9,675 bases of DNA from Gammaproteobacteria bacterium UBA6968 (GCA_002450255.1 DJYW01000152.1:1-9675), one strand, 5' to 3'; numbered from the stretch's first letter, positions 1-7,741 are shown. A program made the numbers and translations. The notes: generated from the letters alone by a model not told the origin.

Positions 1-21
1 ACCAGACTGCGCTACGCCCCG
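1..21 (-). tRNA. tRNA-Pro, 5' end only (cut by window edge)
   Basis: Read on the minus strand, bases 21 to 1 begin CGGGGCGTAGCGCAG and run on through TCTGGT. This is the acceptor strand and D-arm start of a bacterial proline tRNA. The first base is C, which fits the C1-G72 pair typical of bacterial tRNA-Pro, and TAGCGCAG is the usual D-stem entry. Only about the first quarter of the gene is inside the window, so the anticodon cannot be read. A tRNA-Pro gene downstream of ihfA and the MerR-type gene is a familiar arrangement in pseudomonads and relatives, which supports the call. The main uncertainty is the short visible length. Confidence 0.8.
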
Positions 22-32
22 AAACGACCGGC

Positions 33-61
33 ATCATACCCTCTGGCTCCGCATCGGAAAA
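33..61 (-). promoter_or_regulatory. candidate promoter of tRNA-Pro
   Basis: On the minus strand TATGAT (33-38) matches the -10 consensus at five of six bases and lies 11 bases before the tRNA. A poor -35 (TTTTCC, 56-61) is 17 bases upstream. The bases after the -10 (GCCGG) form a GC-rich discriminator, as at stable-RNA promoters under stringent control. The -10 is convincing; the -35 is weak. Confidence 0.5.
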
Positions 62-92
62 GCGACGCGCGGTTTAGCTAGTCCAGCAAACG

Positions 93-797
93 CTAACTCG
101 ACGTACCGACTGGCCAGCGTAAGCGCAACACTGGATCTGGCAGCATGGGTATTTTGATTTGCACCCGCACTGCTCGCCATCCTACTTCGGTATTAGCCAT
201 TGCCACTTCTACTGTGCGTCGCCGCCCCTTGCGATCCGCGACTCGATAGCGGCAGTTGATAACTTCGCCTTCGTAGAACCCGAGTCCCATATTCACGCGA
301 CTAGTCCAACTCGTCTTCAATTTGATTGGGTAGTGGTCCTCGCCGTCGTTCACATAGGGCTGGTCATAGCAACCTTGGACAAAAAACAACGCGGAAATCA
401 GGTCGCTACCCTTCGGAATATCGCGACTTTCGACCTCTTCTTGATTGTCATCGAGCACGCGCACTTCATCCGGGGTATATACCACCAAGCGAATGGGATC
501 ATCGCTGCTGGAACTGATGGTCAAATAGGCATCGGTAGTGATGCGCTCATCCACCCGTCGTGCTTTGCTGACAAATACCCCGTTCCATGTGTAGTACTTG
601 CTCAGCGATTTTGAGGTTTTAAAACGACCCAACACCTCGAAGGCACTGCCATTTTCAACATATTGCAAGGTTAAATCGCCAGCATTCAGCATGGCCATTC
701 GGGCTGAATAGATCAGTTTTTGGTCGGCATTTTCCGCCACGCTGATCGGCGCAAATGAATAGAGGATTAGGAGCAAAACGGAGTGCAGATGGACCAT
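93..797 (-). CDS. DUF3108-like exported protein
   Basis: The 234-residue protein starts at ATG 797 with a likely Sec signal peptide: a hydrophobic core around residues 6-18 (SVLLLILYSFAPI) and a probable signal peptidase I site after SVA (residues 19-21). The mature part of about 213 residues looks like periplasmic beta-rich DUF3108 proteins: an opening strand with IYSARMAMLNAGDLTL, a charged RVDE turn, then alternating short strands to an Arg-rich end (RLRWPVG). There is no lipobox cysteine and no further membrane segment. The family's function is unknown to me and I do not assign one. The Shine-Dalgarno sequence is weak (GGG about 8-11 bases upstream), but no better start is visible. It lies between the MerR-type gene (51-base gap) and tRNA-Pro. 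Presence of a gene is near certain; the family call is from pattern memory only. Confidence 0.75.
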   Translation of the reverse strand: MVHLHSVLLLILYSFAPISVAENADQKLIYSARMAMLNAGDLTLQYVENGSAFEVLGRFKTSKSLSKYYTWNGVFVSKARRVDERITTDAYLTISSSSDDPIRLVVYTPDEVRVLDDNQEEVESRDIPKGSDLISALFFVQGCYDQPYVNDGEDHYPIKLKTSWTSRVNMGLGFYEGEVINCRYRVADRKGRRRTVEVAMANTEVGWRAVRVQIKIPMLPDPVLRLRWPVGTSS

Positions 798-848
798 AAC
801 GACAAACCCAGTACGCGCCCTGCAATCCGGTTTACGGTTATTGTCAGG

Positions 849-1211
849 CTAGGACTTGAGCACCTTCAATAATTCTTCGAGTTCTACCAAAAGTTGCTTG
901 ACCATTTGATTGGACTGGCTCTGGTCTTGTTTGGCTTCGGTACTAGACAGCTTCTGTCGAGCACCGCCAATGGTAAACCCTTGCTCGTAAAGCAGACTAC
1001 GTATTTGCCGAATGATTAATACGTCCTGACGCTGATAGTAACGTCGATTGCCCCGGCGCTTGGTGGGGTTGAGCTGTTGAAATTCCTGTTCCCAGTAACG
1101 CAGTACATGGGGCTTCACATCGCAGAGCAAGCTGACCTCGCCAATCGTGAAGTAGCGTTTGCCTGGAATCGGCGGCAATTCTTTGGGGAGTTGTTTAGCC
1201 TCGGACAACAC
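849..1211 (-). CDS. MerR-family transcriptional regulator downstream of ihfA
   Basis: This 120-residue protein has an N-terminal MerR winged helix-turn-helix at about residues 19-90 (YFTIGEVSLLCDVKPHVLRYWE, then KRRGNRRYYQRQDV and IRQIRSLLYEQGFTIGGARQKL). A short Gln/Ser linker leads to a Leu/Glu-rich amphipathic helix (residues 104-120), suited to dimerisation as in MerR proteins. It has no C-terminal effector domain and no metal-binding cysteine set, so the signal it senses is unknown. The start is GTG 1211, three bases after the ihfA stop; AGGG lies just before it, overlapping the ihfA stop, so translation is probably coupled to ihfA. A TTG immediately follows the GTG and could also serve. 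A small MerR-type gene after ihfA is the usual order in pseudomonads and relatives. Its targets are not evident. Confidence 0.92.
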   Translation of the reverse strand: MLSEAKQLPKELPPIPGKRYFTIGEVSLLCDVKPHVLRYWEQEFQQLNPTKRRGNRRYYQRQDVLIIRQIRSLLYEQGFTIGGARQKLSSTEAKQDQSQSNQMVKQLLVELEELLKVLKS

Positions 1212-1214
1212 GCC

Positions 1215-1535
1215 CTAACGCCCCGAGCTCGCCGCATCAGCATCGCCCGCAAAAGCTTCGACTCGCGACTTCAACTTTTGACCAGGCTTAAAGGTAACAA
1301 CTCTGCGCGCGGTAATAGGGATTTCTTCACCAGTTTTCGGATTGCGTCCCGGCCGTTCCGACTTCTCTCGTAAATCAAAATTACCGAATCCAGAAAGTTT
1401 CACTTGGACGTTGTTTTCTAGAGATTCTGACAATTCGTCAAAAAACAGCTCGACGATGTCTTTGGCTTCTCGCTTATTCAAACCCAATTCGTCGAATAAT
1501 TGTTCTGCAATTTTAGCTTTGGTCAGTGCCGCCAA
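1215..1535 (-). CDS. ihfA: integration host factor subunit alpha (TTG start)
   Basis: IHF-alpha pairs with IHF-beta to form a heterodimer that bends DNA sharply at specific sites, aiding recombination, replication and sigma-54 transcription. The 106-residue product shows the full DNABII fold: N-terminal helices ([30 protein letters not shown]), the core [14 protein letters not shown], and the DNA-intercalating arm [14 protein letters not shown] with the conserved Pro at residue 66, then [18 protein letters not shown] chose TTG 1535 because a perfect AGGAGG (1541-1546) sits 5 bases upstream and the resulting start MAALTKA matches the family start MALTKAE. ATG 1565 and the GTG/TTG-type codons further up lack a ribosome site. 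The C-terminal tail ([10 protein letters not shown]) is slightly longer than usual. It is followed at 3 bases by the MerR-type gene. Family call is certain; start is very likely. Confidence 0.96.
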   Translation of the reverse strand: MAALTKAKIAEQLFDELGLNKREAKDIVELFFDELSESLENNVQVKLSGFGNFDLREKSERPGRNPKTGEEIPITARRVVTFKPGQKLKSRVEAFAGDADAASSGR

Positions 1536-1852
1536 AGTCGCCTCCTCGTTTAATCCTCTGATCATTGCTGTAGTGTTTCGCAAGTTCGTCTGGTGTCGAT
1601 TTTTTGTTTTTGCTCTTCTTTCTTATTCTTATCTATTGTTTTCTGGCCATTAGTCTATCCGCGTTCGGACGGTATCTTTGGTGCTGTACTGCGCCTACAT
1701 TGCCATCGTATAACCTGCGCAATTCCGGGCGGTAGCCCTGCGACTTTATGTGAGCCCTAACAAATAGGTAACGTGGCTTGGCGCGGGAGAAAATCACAAT
1801 TGTCGCTTGGGCCCTAGACATTCGCTCGCGGTTAGACGGCAATACCCTACGA
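1536..1852. other. 317-base pheT-ihfA intergenic region
   Basis: No convincing gene is visible. On the minus strand the half nearer ihfA (about 1560-1650) is strikingly purine-rich and A-rich, with runs such as AAAACAATAGATAAGAATAAG, as expected of an unstructured 5' leader. Small inverted repeats occur (GGGC/GCCC around 1727-1738; TCCG/CGGA around 1658-1669), but none has a T tract, so I see no terminator after pheT. TTATAC near 1709-1714 could be part of a -10 box, without a good -35. The likely role is to carry an ihfA promoter and leader. An open frame across 1633-1893 overlaps the pheT end and does not look like a real gene. Confidence 0.5.
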
Positions 1853-4249
1853 TTACCTAAGCCGCGCACCAAATTGGTTTTGCAATGCATCAAGCGCTTG
1901 CTGCGCGTACCGGGAAATTTCTTCCTCAGTTAGAGTCGCCGTTTGGCTCTGTAACGTCAAGCCCAGAGCGACGCTCTTCTCGTCTGCGCCGATGCCTTCC
2001 CCTGCATACAGATCGAATACCGTGACCCCAAGAAGATGCCGATCTATTGCTGCGGATGCTGCCGTCACCAGCTCACTGGCACTCACGTCACGACCAACGA
2101 CGACCGCCAGATCACGACGCACCTGCGGAAACTTGGAGATACTCTCATAGTGGCGCTGCGGTGACCGTTGCGCGGCAGCCGCATCAACTTCAAAGAACAA
2201 AGCGGTGTCACAACCCAGTTGTTCTTGCACGCCGGGATGCAGACGACCTAAAAAGCCAACAACTTGGTCCTCTATCCAGATGTCTGCGCCTTGCCCGGGA
2301 TGCAACAAATTACGCTTGCTAGGGGTCAAGCGAATGGCCTGACCAGACCAAGCAAAAAGCGTCTCCAGACTGCCTTTAAGATCGAAAAAGTCTGCTTCAA
2401 TACTGTTCTGGGTCCAGTTTTCTGGCGCTCTGTTGCCCCACAGAAGACCGGCTAACCGATTTGGCTGCGCGAGAGAAGATTGGCCGTCGCCCGGCAAAAA
2501 CACCTGGCCATACTCGAATATGCGCCCTTCTTTCTGTTGTCTAGCCTGGTTGACTTTAGCCGCGTCCAATAGCCCGGTAATCAGGCTGACGCGCATGACC
2601 GATTGTTCGGAGGACATTGGATAAGCTAATTGCAGTGCCTCGGCCGTCGGATGCAGCACCTGCTGCGTTTTCGGATCAACAAATGAGTAAGTGATCACTT
2701 CCTGAAAGCCCAGCCCGGTCATACGTGCTTTTAACTCAGTCACGCTGTGCTCGGTCAGCGCAATCTGCGCTGGCGGCAAAGTGCTTTTCGGCAACGTCGT
2801 CGGAATATTGTTGTAGCCGTAAATGCGGCAAATCTCTTCGATTAAATCGGCCTCGATAGCGATATCGAAACGATGGCTTGGCACTGCGACTTGCCAGGTC
2901 ACGCCGGCGCCGATGTCTTCTCGAGCGGTAACGGCAAAGCCCAGGCGTTGTAGCCACTTATCAATTTGGAAGGGATCTACCGCAACACCCAATATCGTAT
3001 CGAGGCGAGTTTGACGCAACCGAACCGGACTTCTCTCCGGTAAATGGGCGCCGCTCAACTGTTCGGTGATTGGACCCGGTTCACCGCCAACAATGTCGAG
3101 CAACAAAGCGGTCGCGCGATGCATGGCAAGCCACTGCAATTCTGAATCGACGCCGCGCTCGTAACGGTGCGATGCGTCAGTATGCAAACCATAGCGCCGC
3201 GCTGTACCTGCAATCGCAATCGGCGCAAAAAAAGCGCATTCTAAAAATACGTTTTGAGTCTGCGCGCTTACACCGCTGTGCTCGCCGCCCATTACCCCGC
3301 CCATAGCAACCGGCCCTTTGGCGTCGGTAATGAGCAGCGTTTGTTCGTCTAAGCTAACTGCTTGACCATCCAAAAGGGTGAGGCTTTCAGCAGGTTTAGC
3401 CATGCGCACGCAAATATGATCATTCAACTGCGCCAGATCAAACGCGTGCATGGGCTGGCCGAGTTCCATCAGTACATAGTTGGTAACGTCCACCACCGCA
3501 TCAATACTGCGCAGCCCGCAGCGACGCAAACGCTCCTGCATCCACAGCGGCGAAGGTTGCGTTAAATCCACATTCTCAATGACACGACCCAAATAGCGCG
3601 GACACTGCGCGGCGGCTTCGACCACCACCGGAAAGGTAGTCTCAGTGCGCGGTTCGACCGGCTCGATGACCGGATACTGAACGCTCAGCTCGTTCAACAC
3701 ACCCACCTCGCGAGCGAGTCCCATCATGGACAAACAGTCGCCTCTGTTCGGTGTTAAATCTAAATCGATGGTGCTGTCGGGCAGCGCCAGCAGATCGTTA
3801 ATCAGCGCATTAAGATCGCTACCCAGATCCAGGTCGCCAGGCAGTTCGATGATGCCATCGTGATCCTGACCCAGGCCCAATTCAGCAGCGCTACACAGCA
3901 TGCCGGACGATTCGACGCCACGCAGCTTGGCCGCCTTAATTTTGAAGTTATCTGGCAAGACCGCGCCGACTCGGGCAAATGCCGTCGCCAGCCCTGCGCG
4001 CGCGTTTGGAGCGCCGCAAACAACTTGATACGTGGCGCTGCCATCATTGACTTCGCAGACTTGTAGTTTATCCGCATCGGGGTGCGGCGCGGCAGTTTCG
4101 ATCCGCGCTAAGACAACGCCACTGAATGTTTCGGCGGCCGGCTCAATGCCGTCCACCTCAAGGCCAGCCATAGTCAGCTGATGTACTAGCTCGTCTTGAG
4201 TCAGGCTGGGATCGACCCATTCGCGGAGCCATGCTTCACTGAACTTCAT
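1853..4249 (-). CDS. pheT: phenylalanyl-tRNA synthetase beta subunit
   Basis: PheT is the large, non-catalytic subunit of the cytoplasmic alpha2-beta2 phenylalanyl-tRNA synthetase; it binds tRNA-Phe and carries the editing site that clears mischarged Tyr-tRNA. The 798-residue length matches the family (about 795). Visible in order: N-terminal B1 start (MKFSEAWLREWVDPSLT); an EMAP-type OB-fold tRNA-binding domain at about 40-150 (HPDADKLQVCEVN, VVCGAPNAR, SSGMLCSAAELGL); the B3/B4 editing region (YLGRVI, WMQERLRRCGLRSIDAVVDVTNYV, MHAFD, MGGVMGGEHSGV); the B5 domain; a catalytic-like core (EADLIEEICRIYGYNNIP); and a C-terminal FDX-ACB anticodon-binding domain from about 700 (KFPQVRRDLAVVV). Start ATG 4249 lies 9 bases after the pheS stop with AGGGAAATCAG as ribosome site, so it is co-transcribed and coupled with pheS. 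Confidence 0.98.
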   Translation of the reverse strand: MKFSEAWLREWVDPSLTQDELVHQLTMAGLEVDGIEPAAETFSGVVLARIETAAPHPDADKLQVCEVNDGSATYQVVCGAPNARAGLATAFARVGAVLPDNFKIKAAKLRGVESSGMLCSAAELGLGQDHDGIIELPGDLDLGSDLNALINDLLALPDSTIDLDLTPNRGDCLSMMGLAREVGVLNELSVQYPVIEPVEPRTETTFPVVVEAAAQCPRYLGRVIENVDLTQPSPLWMQERLRRCGLRSIDAVVDVTNYVLMELGQPMHAFDLAQLNDHICVRMAKPAESLTLLDGQAVSLDEQTLLITDAKGPVAMGGVMGGEHSGVSAQTQNVFLECAFFAPIAIAGTARRYGLHTDASHRYERGVDSELQWLAMHRATALLLDIVGGEPGPITEQLSGAHLPERSPVRLRQTRLDTILGVAVDPFQIDKWLQRLGFAVTAREDIGAGVTWQVAVPSHRFDIAIEADLIEEICRIYGYNNIPTTLPKSTLPPAQIALTEHSVTELKARMTGLGFQEVITYSFVDPKTQQVLHPTAEALQLAYPMSSEQSVMRVSLITGLLDAAKVNQARQQKEGRIFEYGQVFLPGDGQSSLAQPNRLAGLLWGNRAPENWTQNSIEADFFDLKGSLETLFAWSGQAIRLTPSKRNLLHPGQGADIWIEDQVVGFLGRLHPGVQEQLGCDTALFFEVDAAAAQRSPQRHYESISKFPQVRRDLAVVVGRDVSASELVTAASAAIDRHLLGVTVFDLYAGEGIGADEKSVALGLTLQSQTATLTEEEISRYAQQALDALQNQFGARLR

Positions 4250-4258
4250 CTGATTTCC

Positions 4259-5313
<1,055 letters not shown>

Positions 5314-5369
5314 TCGTGACCGACCCGAGTCCGTGTGGCTTTGCTAAAAAACGCCAACGCGTTATAGAC

Positions 5370-5390
5370 AAAAAGACGCTTATGCGTCTT
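5370..5390 (-). terminator. intrinsic terminator-like hairpin after rplT
   Basis: On the minus strand AAGACGC (5384-5390) pairs with GCGTCTT (5373-5379) around a 4-base loop (ATAA). The two final T of the stem continue into three more, giving a run of five T (5370-5374) before a G. It lies 25 bases after the rplT stop and probably ends part of the infC-rpmI-rplT message. The T tract is short, so termination is probably partial. Confidence 0.65.
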
Positions 5391-5415
5391 CGCGCGAATG
5401 ACGCTGCCCCACGCG

Positions 5416-5790
5416 CTATGCTGCGGCAGCCACTTCTGCGGAAGCCGCTTGGGCGCGCTGCGCCAGGGCCGCGAAAGTATCAGGCTCGTGCATAGCAATG
5501 TCGGCTAAGACCTTGCGATCCACTTCAATGCCAGCCCGCTTAAGACCATTGATAAACCGACTATAAGACAGGTCGTGCAAACGAGCCGCTGCGTTGATAC
5601 GGACGATCCAAAGGCGTCGAAATTGGCGCTTACGCTGACGACGGTCGCGATAAGCGTATTGACCGGCTTTGATGACGGCTTGCTTAGCAACACGGAACGT
5701 ACGGCTGCGAGCACCGTAATAGCCTTTGGCTGCTGCTAGTACTTTTTTACGGCGCGCTCTCGAAGCCACGCCACGTTTTACTCTGGACAT
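5416..5790 (-). CDS. rplT: 50S ribosomal protein L20
   Basis: L20 binds 23S rRNA early in assembly of the large subunit; in enterobacteria and Bacillus it also represses its own operon by binding the mRNA leader. The 124-residue product has the family pattern: a basic extended N-terminal arm ([39 protein letters not shown], residues 1-39), then the helical globular domain ([49 protein letters not shown]). E. coli L20 has 118 residues; the excess is an Ala-rich tail ([10 protein letters not shown]). Start ATG 5790 follows the rpmI stop by 9 bases, and GGAGCACCC between them supplies a good ribosome site, so L35 and L20 are co-translated. Two terminator-like hairpins follow before pheS. Confidence 0.98.
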   Translation of the reverse strand: MSRVKRGVASRARRKKVLAAAKGYYGARSRTFRVAKQAVIKAGQYAYRDRRQRKRQFRRLWIVRINAAARLHDLSYSRFINGLKRAGIEVDRKVLADIAMHEPDTFAALAQRAQAASAEVAAAA

Positions 5791-5799
5791 GGGTGCTCC

Positions 5800-6000
5800 T
5801 TATCTCGCCTTGCTGGGTAACATGCGGCGCACTGCCGGCGCATCTGCTGCGGCGACGGCCTCAAGACCTCGAAGCTGACGCTTACGCTTAGGCGCCTTCT
5901 TCGTCAGAATATGGTTTTTATTAGCCTGCTTGTGCTTGAACCCTTTGGCAGTTCTACGAAATCGCTTCGCAGCACCTCGGTTCGTTTTCATCTTAGGCAT
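5800..6000 (-). CDS. rpmI: 50S ribosomal protein L35
   Basis: L35 is a small, very basic protein of the large ribosomal subunit. The 66-residue product (E. coli 65) has the diagnostic start [20 protein letters not shown], then [24 protein letters not shown] and the conserved VRRMLP near the C terminus. It lies between infC and rplT in the standard infC-rpmI-rplT order. The start is ATG 6000, with GGAGAAAGG directly upstream as ribosome site; the first bases of this site fall in one arm of an inverted repeat (6011-6042). That placement suggests translation of rpmI is the control point for L20 feedback, as known in E. coli; here this is an inference from position and structure. Confidence 0.98.
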   Translation of the reverse strand: MPKMKTNRGAAKRFRRTAKGFKHKQANKNHILTKKAPKRKRQLRGLEAVAAADAPAVRRMLPSKAR

Positions 6001-6111
6001 TTGCCTTTCTCCACGCGATTCAATTGTTACGACCAGGCGTGGAATTGTTTAAAACAACTCAACAACCGGGCCCTGATTACAGGCCACGGCCTGATGGGTT
6101 TGCGCTTCGGT
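6001..6111 (-). promoter_or_regulatory. rpmI-rplT leader, possible L20 autoregulatory operator
   Basis: The 111-base infC-rpmI gap on the minus strand holds two clear inverted repeats. CAGGCC/GGCCTG (6080-6093) forms a tight hairpin. CCACGC (6037-6042) and GCGTGG (6011-6016) form a 6-bp stem closing a 20-base loop, and its 3' arm includes the first G bases of the rpmI ribosome site. The loop also contains GCCTG, able to pair with the CAGGC upstream, so a pseudoknot is possible. In E. coli, L20 represses rpmI by binding a pseudoknot and an irregular stem in this same gap. I infer a similar role; specific L20 contacts cannot be shown here. Confidence 0.5.
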
Positions 6112-6669
6112 CTATGCCTGCTGAGCAGGCGCGCTCTTCTTGTTTTTTCGTGGGGCCAATACCATCACCACTTGCCGACCTTCAAACTTTGGTTCAGCTT
6201 CCACTGTACCTAAATCGTCCAGATCATCTGATATGCGACTCATCAGAGTCATACCAATTTCCGGGTGAACCACTTCCCGACCCCGGAAACGCAAGGAAAC
6301 TTTGGCTTTGTCTCCATCCTCTAAGAAGCGCCTCAGGTTGCGTAGTTTTACCTGATAGTCGCCTTCTTCAGTGCCAGGCCGGAATTTGATTTCCTTAACC
6401 TGGATCTGCTTCTGCTTTTTACGCTGCGCCGCGCGAGTCTTTTTCAACTCGAAAAGGTGTTTGCCATAGTCCATGATCTTGCACACCGGTGGGCTAGCGT
6501 CTGCTGCCACCATGACTAGATCTAAACCAGATTGTCTTGCTTCCTCCAGTGCTATTGCACGAGAAACAATCCCTCTTTGGCTACCATCTGCTGCGACCAA
6601 TCGAACATCGCTTGCTGCGATGTCATCGTTCAATATTGACCGGTCACCGCGTTTGCTACTTCTTTTAAT
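6112..6669 (-). CDS. infC: translation initiation factor IF-3 (ATT start)
   Basis: IF3 binds the 30S subunit, keeps it apart from 50S and rejects non-canonical start codons and wrong initiator tRNAs. With ATT 6669 as start the product has 185 residues (E. coli 180). The N domain (about 1-75: [53 protein letters not shown]) is joined by a Lys-rich linker ([24 protein letters not shown]) to the C domain ([33 protein letters not shown] through [13 protein letters not shown]). GGGAG (6676-6680) lies exactly 6 bases before the ATT. The ATG two codons upstream (6675) directly abuts GGGAG with no spacing, so it is a poor start. AUU starts underlie infC autoregulation in E. coli. A GCCTGC/GCAGGC hairpin covers the last codons (6116-6130). 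thrS is not upstream. Confidence 0.97.
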   Translation of the reverse strand: MKRSSKRGDRSILNDDIAASDVRLVAADGSQRGIVSRAIALEEARQSGLDLVMVAADASPPVCKIMDYGKHLFELKKTRAAQRKKQKQIQVKEIKFRPGTEEGDYQVKLRNLRRFLEDGDKAKVSLRFRGREVVHPEIGMTLMSRISDDLDDLGTVEAEPKFEGRQVVMVLAPRKNKKSAPAQQA

Positions 6670-6918
6670 GGGCATCTCCCATATGTTGCTGACATACGCT
6701 TTCAATTCGTGTTCTGCTTTTGCGAAAAGTCTCGAAAAATCAGATGCTTCTAAGAACGAACGAAAACGCTCCTGACATAAAGCGGACGGCATTCTACTGA
6801 CCACCCAGCGATCATTCAAGCAGATTTAACCGCTTTGCTCACCTTTAAAATTGCCATCACCTCGACTTTTCGTGGTTTTAAGACTGCTTCGTTAACGCTT
6901 CCGCAAGGACTATTACTT

Positions 6919-6947
6919 TTTGTAAAACGTGCTGCATTGCTTGTCGA
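6919..6947 (-). promoter_or_regulatory. candidate sigma-70 promoter for infC operon
   Basis: On the minus strand TCGACA (6942-6947, five of six bases of the -35 consensus) is followed after 17 bases by TACAAA (6919-6924, four of six of the -10). A 12-base palindrome lies just upstream. Such matches arise by chance, so this is only a candidate; it would give an infC leader of roughly 240 bases. Confidence 0.3.
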
Positions 6948-6951
6948 GATT

Positions 6952-6963
6952 AGCCTATAGGCT
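6952..6963. repeat. 12-base perfect palindrome upstream of infC
   Basis: AGCCTATAGGCT is its own reverse complement and lies 5 bases upstream of the candidate infC -35 box. It could be an operator, but two or so 12-base palindromes are expected by chance in a window this long. Confidence 0.3.
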
Positions 6964-6986
6964 CGCTGATCAATTAAAATACACCA

Positions 6987-7010
6987 ATCCAAACTGAGGA
7001 TCTTTTGGAT
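6987..7010. repeat. 7-bp inverted repeat downstream of the crotonase gene
   Basis: ATCCAAA (6987-6993) and TTTGGAT (7004-7010) are perfect inverted repeats around a 10-base loop. On the minus strand a T-containing stretch (TGGTGTATTTTAATT) follows, but there is no clean T tract. It may be a weak terminator for the upstream gene or chance. Confidence 0.35.
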
Positions 7011-7078
7011 AAAGCTGCGCCTTGTCTCTAACTCGCTATCACCCGCTGAACCAGTTGTGCCGGCAAGGTTTCGATTTG

Positions 7079-7741
7079 TTAGCCTCCTAGACTCGCCTCG
7101 ATACGCACAATGTGCTCGCGACGCACGTTGAGCTTGTTCGCGGCGTAGGCTTCGCCCGACAACTGAGCCAATGCCGCCGCCTGCTCCATCGCGCGGTCAA
7201 GCAATGCTTCGCCAGCGACGACTTCATCCAGATACCCTACCTCTAGAGCGCCGTCTGGCGAGTACAATGTCGACTGAAGAATAGCCGCCGTCTGCGCGGT
7301 TTTCGTCAAACGACACAACGCGAGTTCCATACCAAAAGGCGGTAACGACATACCAATGGCGGTTTCATTCAAACCGTACTTAGCCTCACCGGAAGCCCCT
7401 ATACGCGTGTCTGCAGCCAGTAAAACCAACGCACCGGCGGCTACGGCATGGCCGGCACTGGCTGCAACAATGGGCTGCGGGTGGGTAAACAAACGCAACA
7501 GCATATGCGCGCCCTTAGCGACCAGTGCCGTGCGCTCGGCTTCGCCCTTCTGCAGTTCTTTTAAATCGAATCCGGCGCTGAAGACACCTTCGCGACCAGT
7601 AATAACTACTGCGGCCGCTTCTTGCTCAGCCCGATCCAAGCCTGCATTCATTGCGTCCACATACGCATGGCTAACCGCATTGGCTTTGCCGTCATCCAAA
7701 TGCAGCATAGCGATATTGTTAACAACCGAAAAATTCATCAT
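7079..7741 (-). CDS. enoyl-CoA hydratase/isomerase (crotonase) family protein
   Basis: Crotonase-fold enzymes hold acyl-CoA thioesters in an oxyanion hole and carry out hydration, isomerisation or hydrolysis. This compact 220-residue protein (classical hydratases about 260) has the first oxyanion-hole segment GREGVFSAGFDLKEL (49-63) and the second, ASAGHAVAAGALVLLAADTRIG (94-115). Glu126 in GLNETAIGM aligns with one catalytic glutamate of rat crotonase (Glu144). The second (Glu164) aligns by eye with alanine in TAAILQSTL (151-159), so classical hydratase activity is doubtful; substrate and reaction are unknown. The start ATG 7741 (ATGATG) has AGGGGA about 9 bases upstream. Sixteen sense codons continue in frame after the TAA before a TAG at 7028. 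It stands alone between the DUF393 gene and infC. Confidence 0.92.
   Translation of the reverse strand: MMNFSVVNNIAMLHLDDGKANAVSHAYVDAMNAGLDRAEQEAAAVVITGREGVFSAGFDLKELQKGEAERTALVAKGAHMLLRLFTHPQPIVAASAGHAVAAGALVLLAADTRIGASGEAKYGLNETAIGMSLPPFGMELALCRLTKTAQTAAILQSTLYSPDGALEVGYLDEVVAGEALLDRAMEQAAALAQLSGEAYAANKLNVRREHIVRIEASLGG

Larger units (their letters stand above)
6670..7078. other. 409-base region upstream of infC, no gene supported
   Basis: Between the crotonase stop and the infC ATT codon I see no gene. The infC frame stays open upstream to about 6819, but its predicted residues do not resemble IF3 or ThrS and no ribosome site supports a start there. On the minus strand, in order, it holds: a short open stretch in frame with the preceding gene (to 7028); a 7-bp inverted repeat ATCCAAA/TTTGGAT (6987-7010); a 12-base palindrome AGCCTATAGGCT (6952-6963); a candidate promoter (6919-6947); and a leader of some 200 bases. 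In many gammaproteobacteria thrS would occupy the space immediately before infC. Confidence 0.6.

Noticed and set aside
159..614. 151-codon plus-strand open frame
   Set aside because: It lies antisense within the DUF3108-like gene, which has a signal peptide and plausible protein sequence; the plus-strand frame is a shadow.
1536..1852. tRNA or other structured RNA gene in the pheT-ihfA gap
   Set aside because: No T-loop sequence like GTTCGAA and no cloverleaf arms could be found on either strand.
1633..1893. 86-codon minus-strand open frame between pheT and ihfA
   Set aside because: It overlaps the pheT end in another frame, has no good ribosome site and its Arg-rich sequence resembles no family I know.
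6670..6819. N-terminal extension of IF3 by 50 residues in the same open frame
   Set aside because: It has no ribosome site, no similarity to IF3 or ThrS, and would begin at TTG; the ATT with GGGAG fits family length far better.
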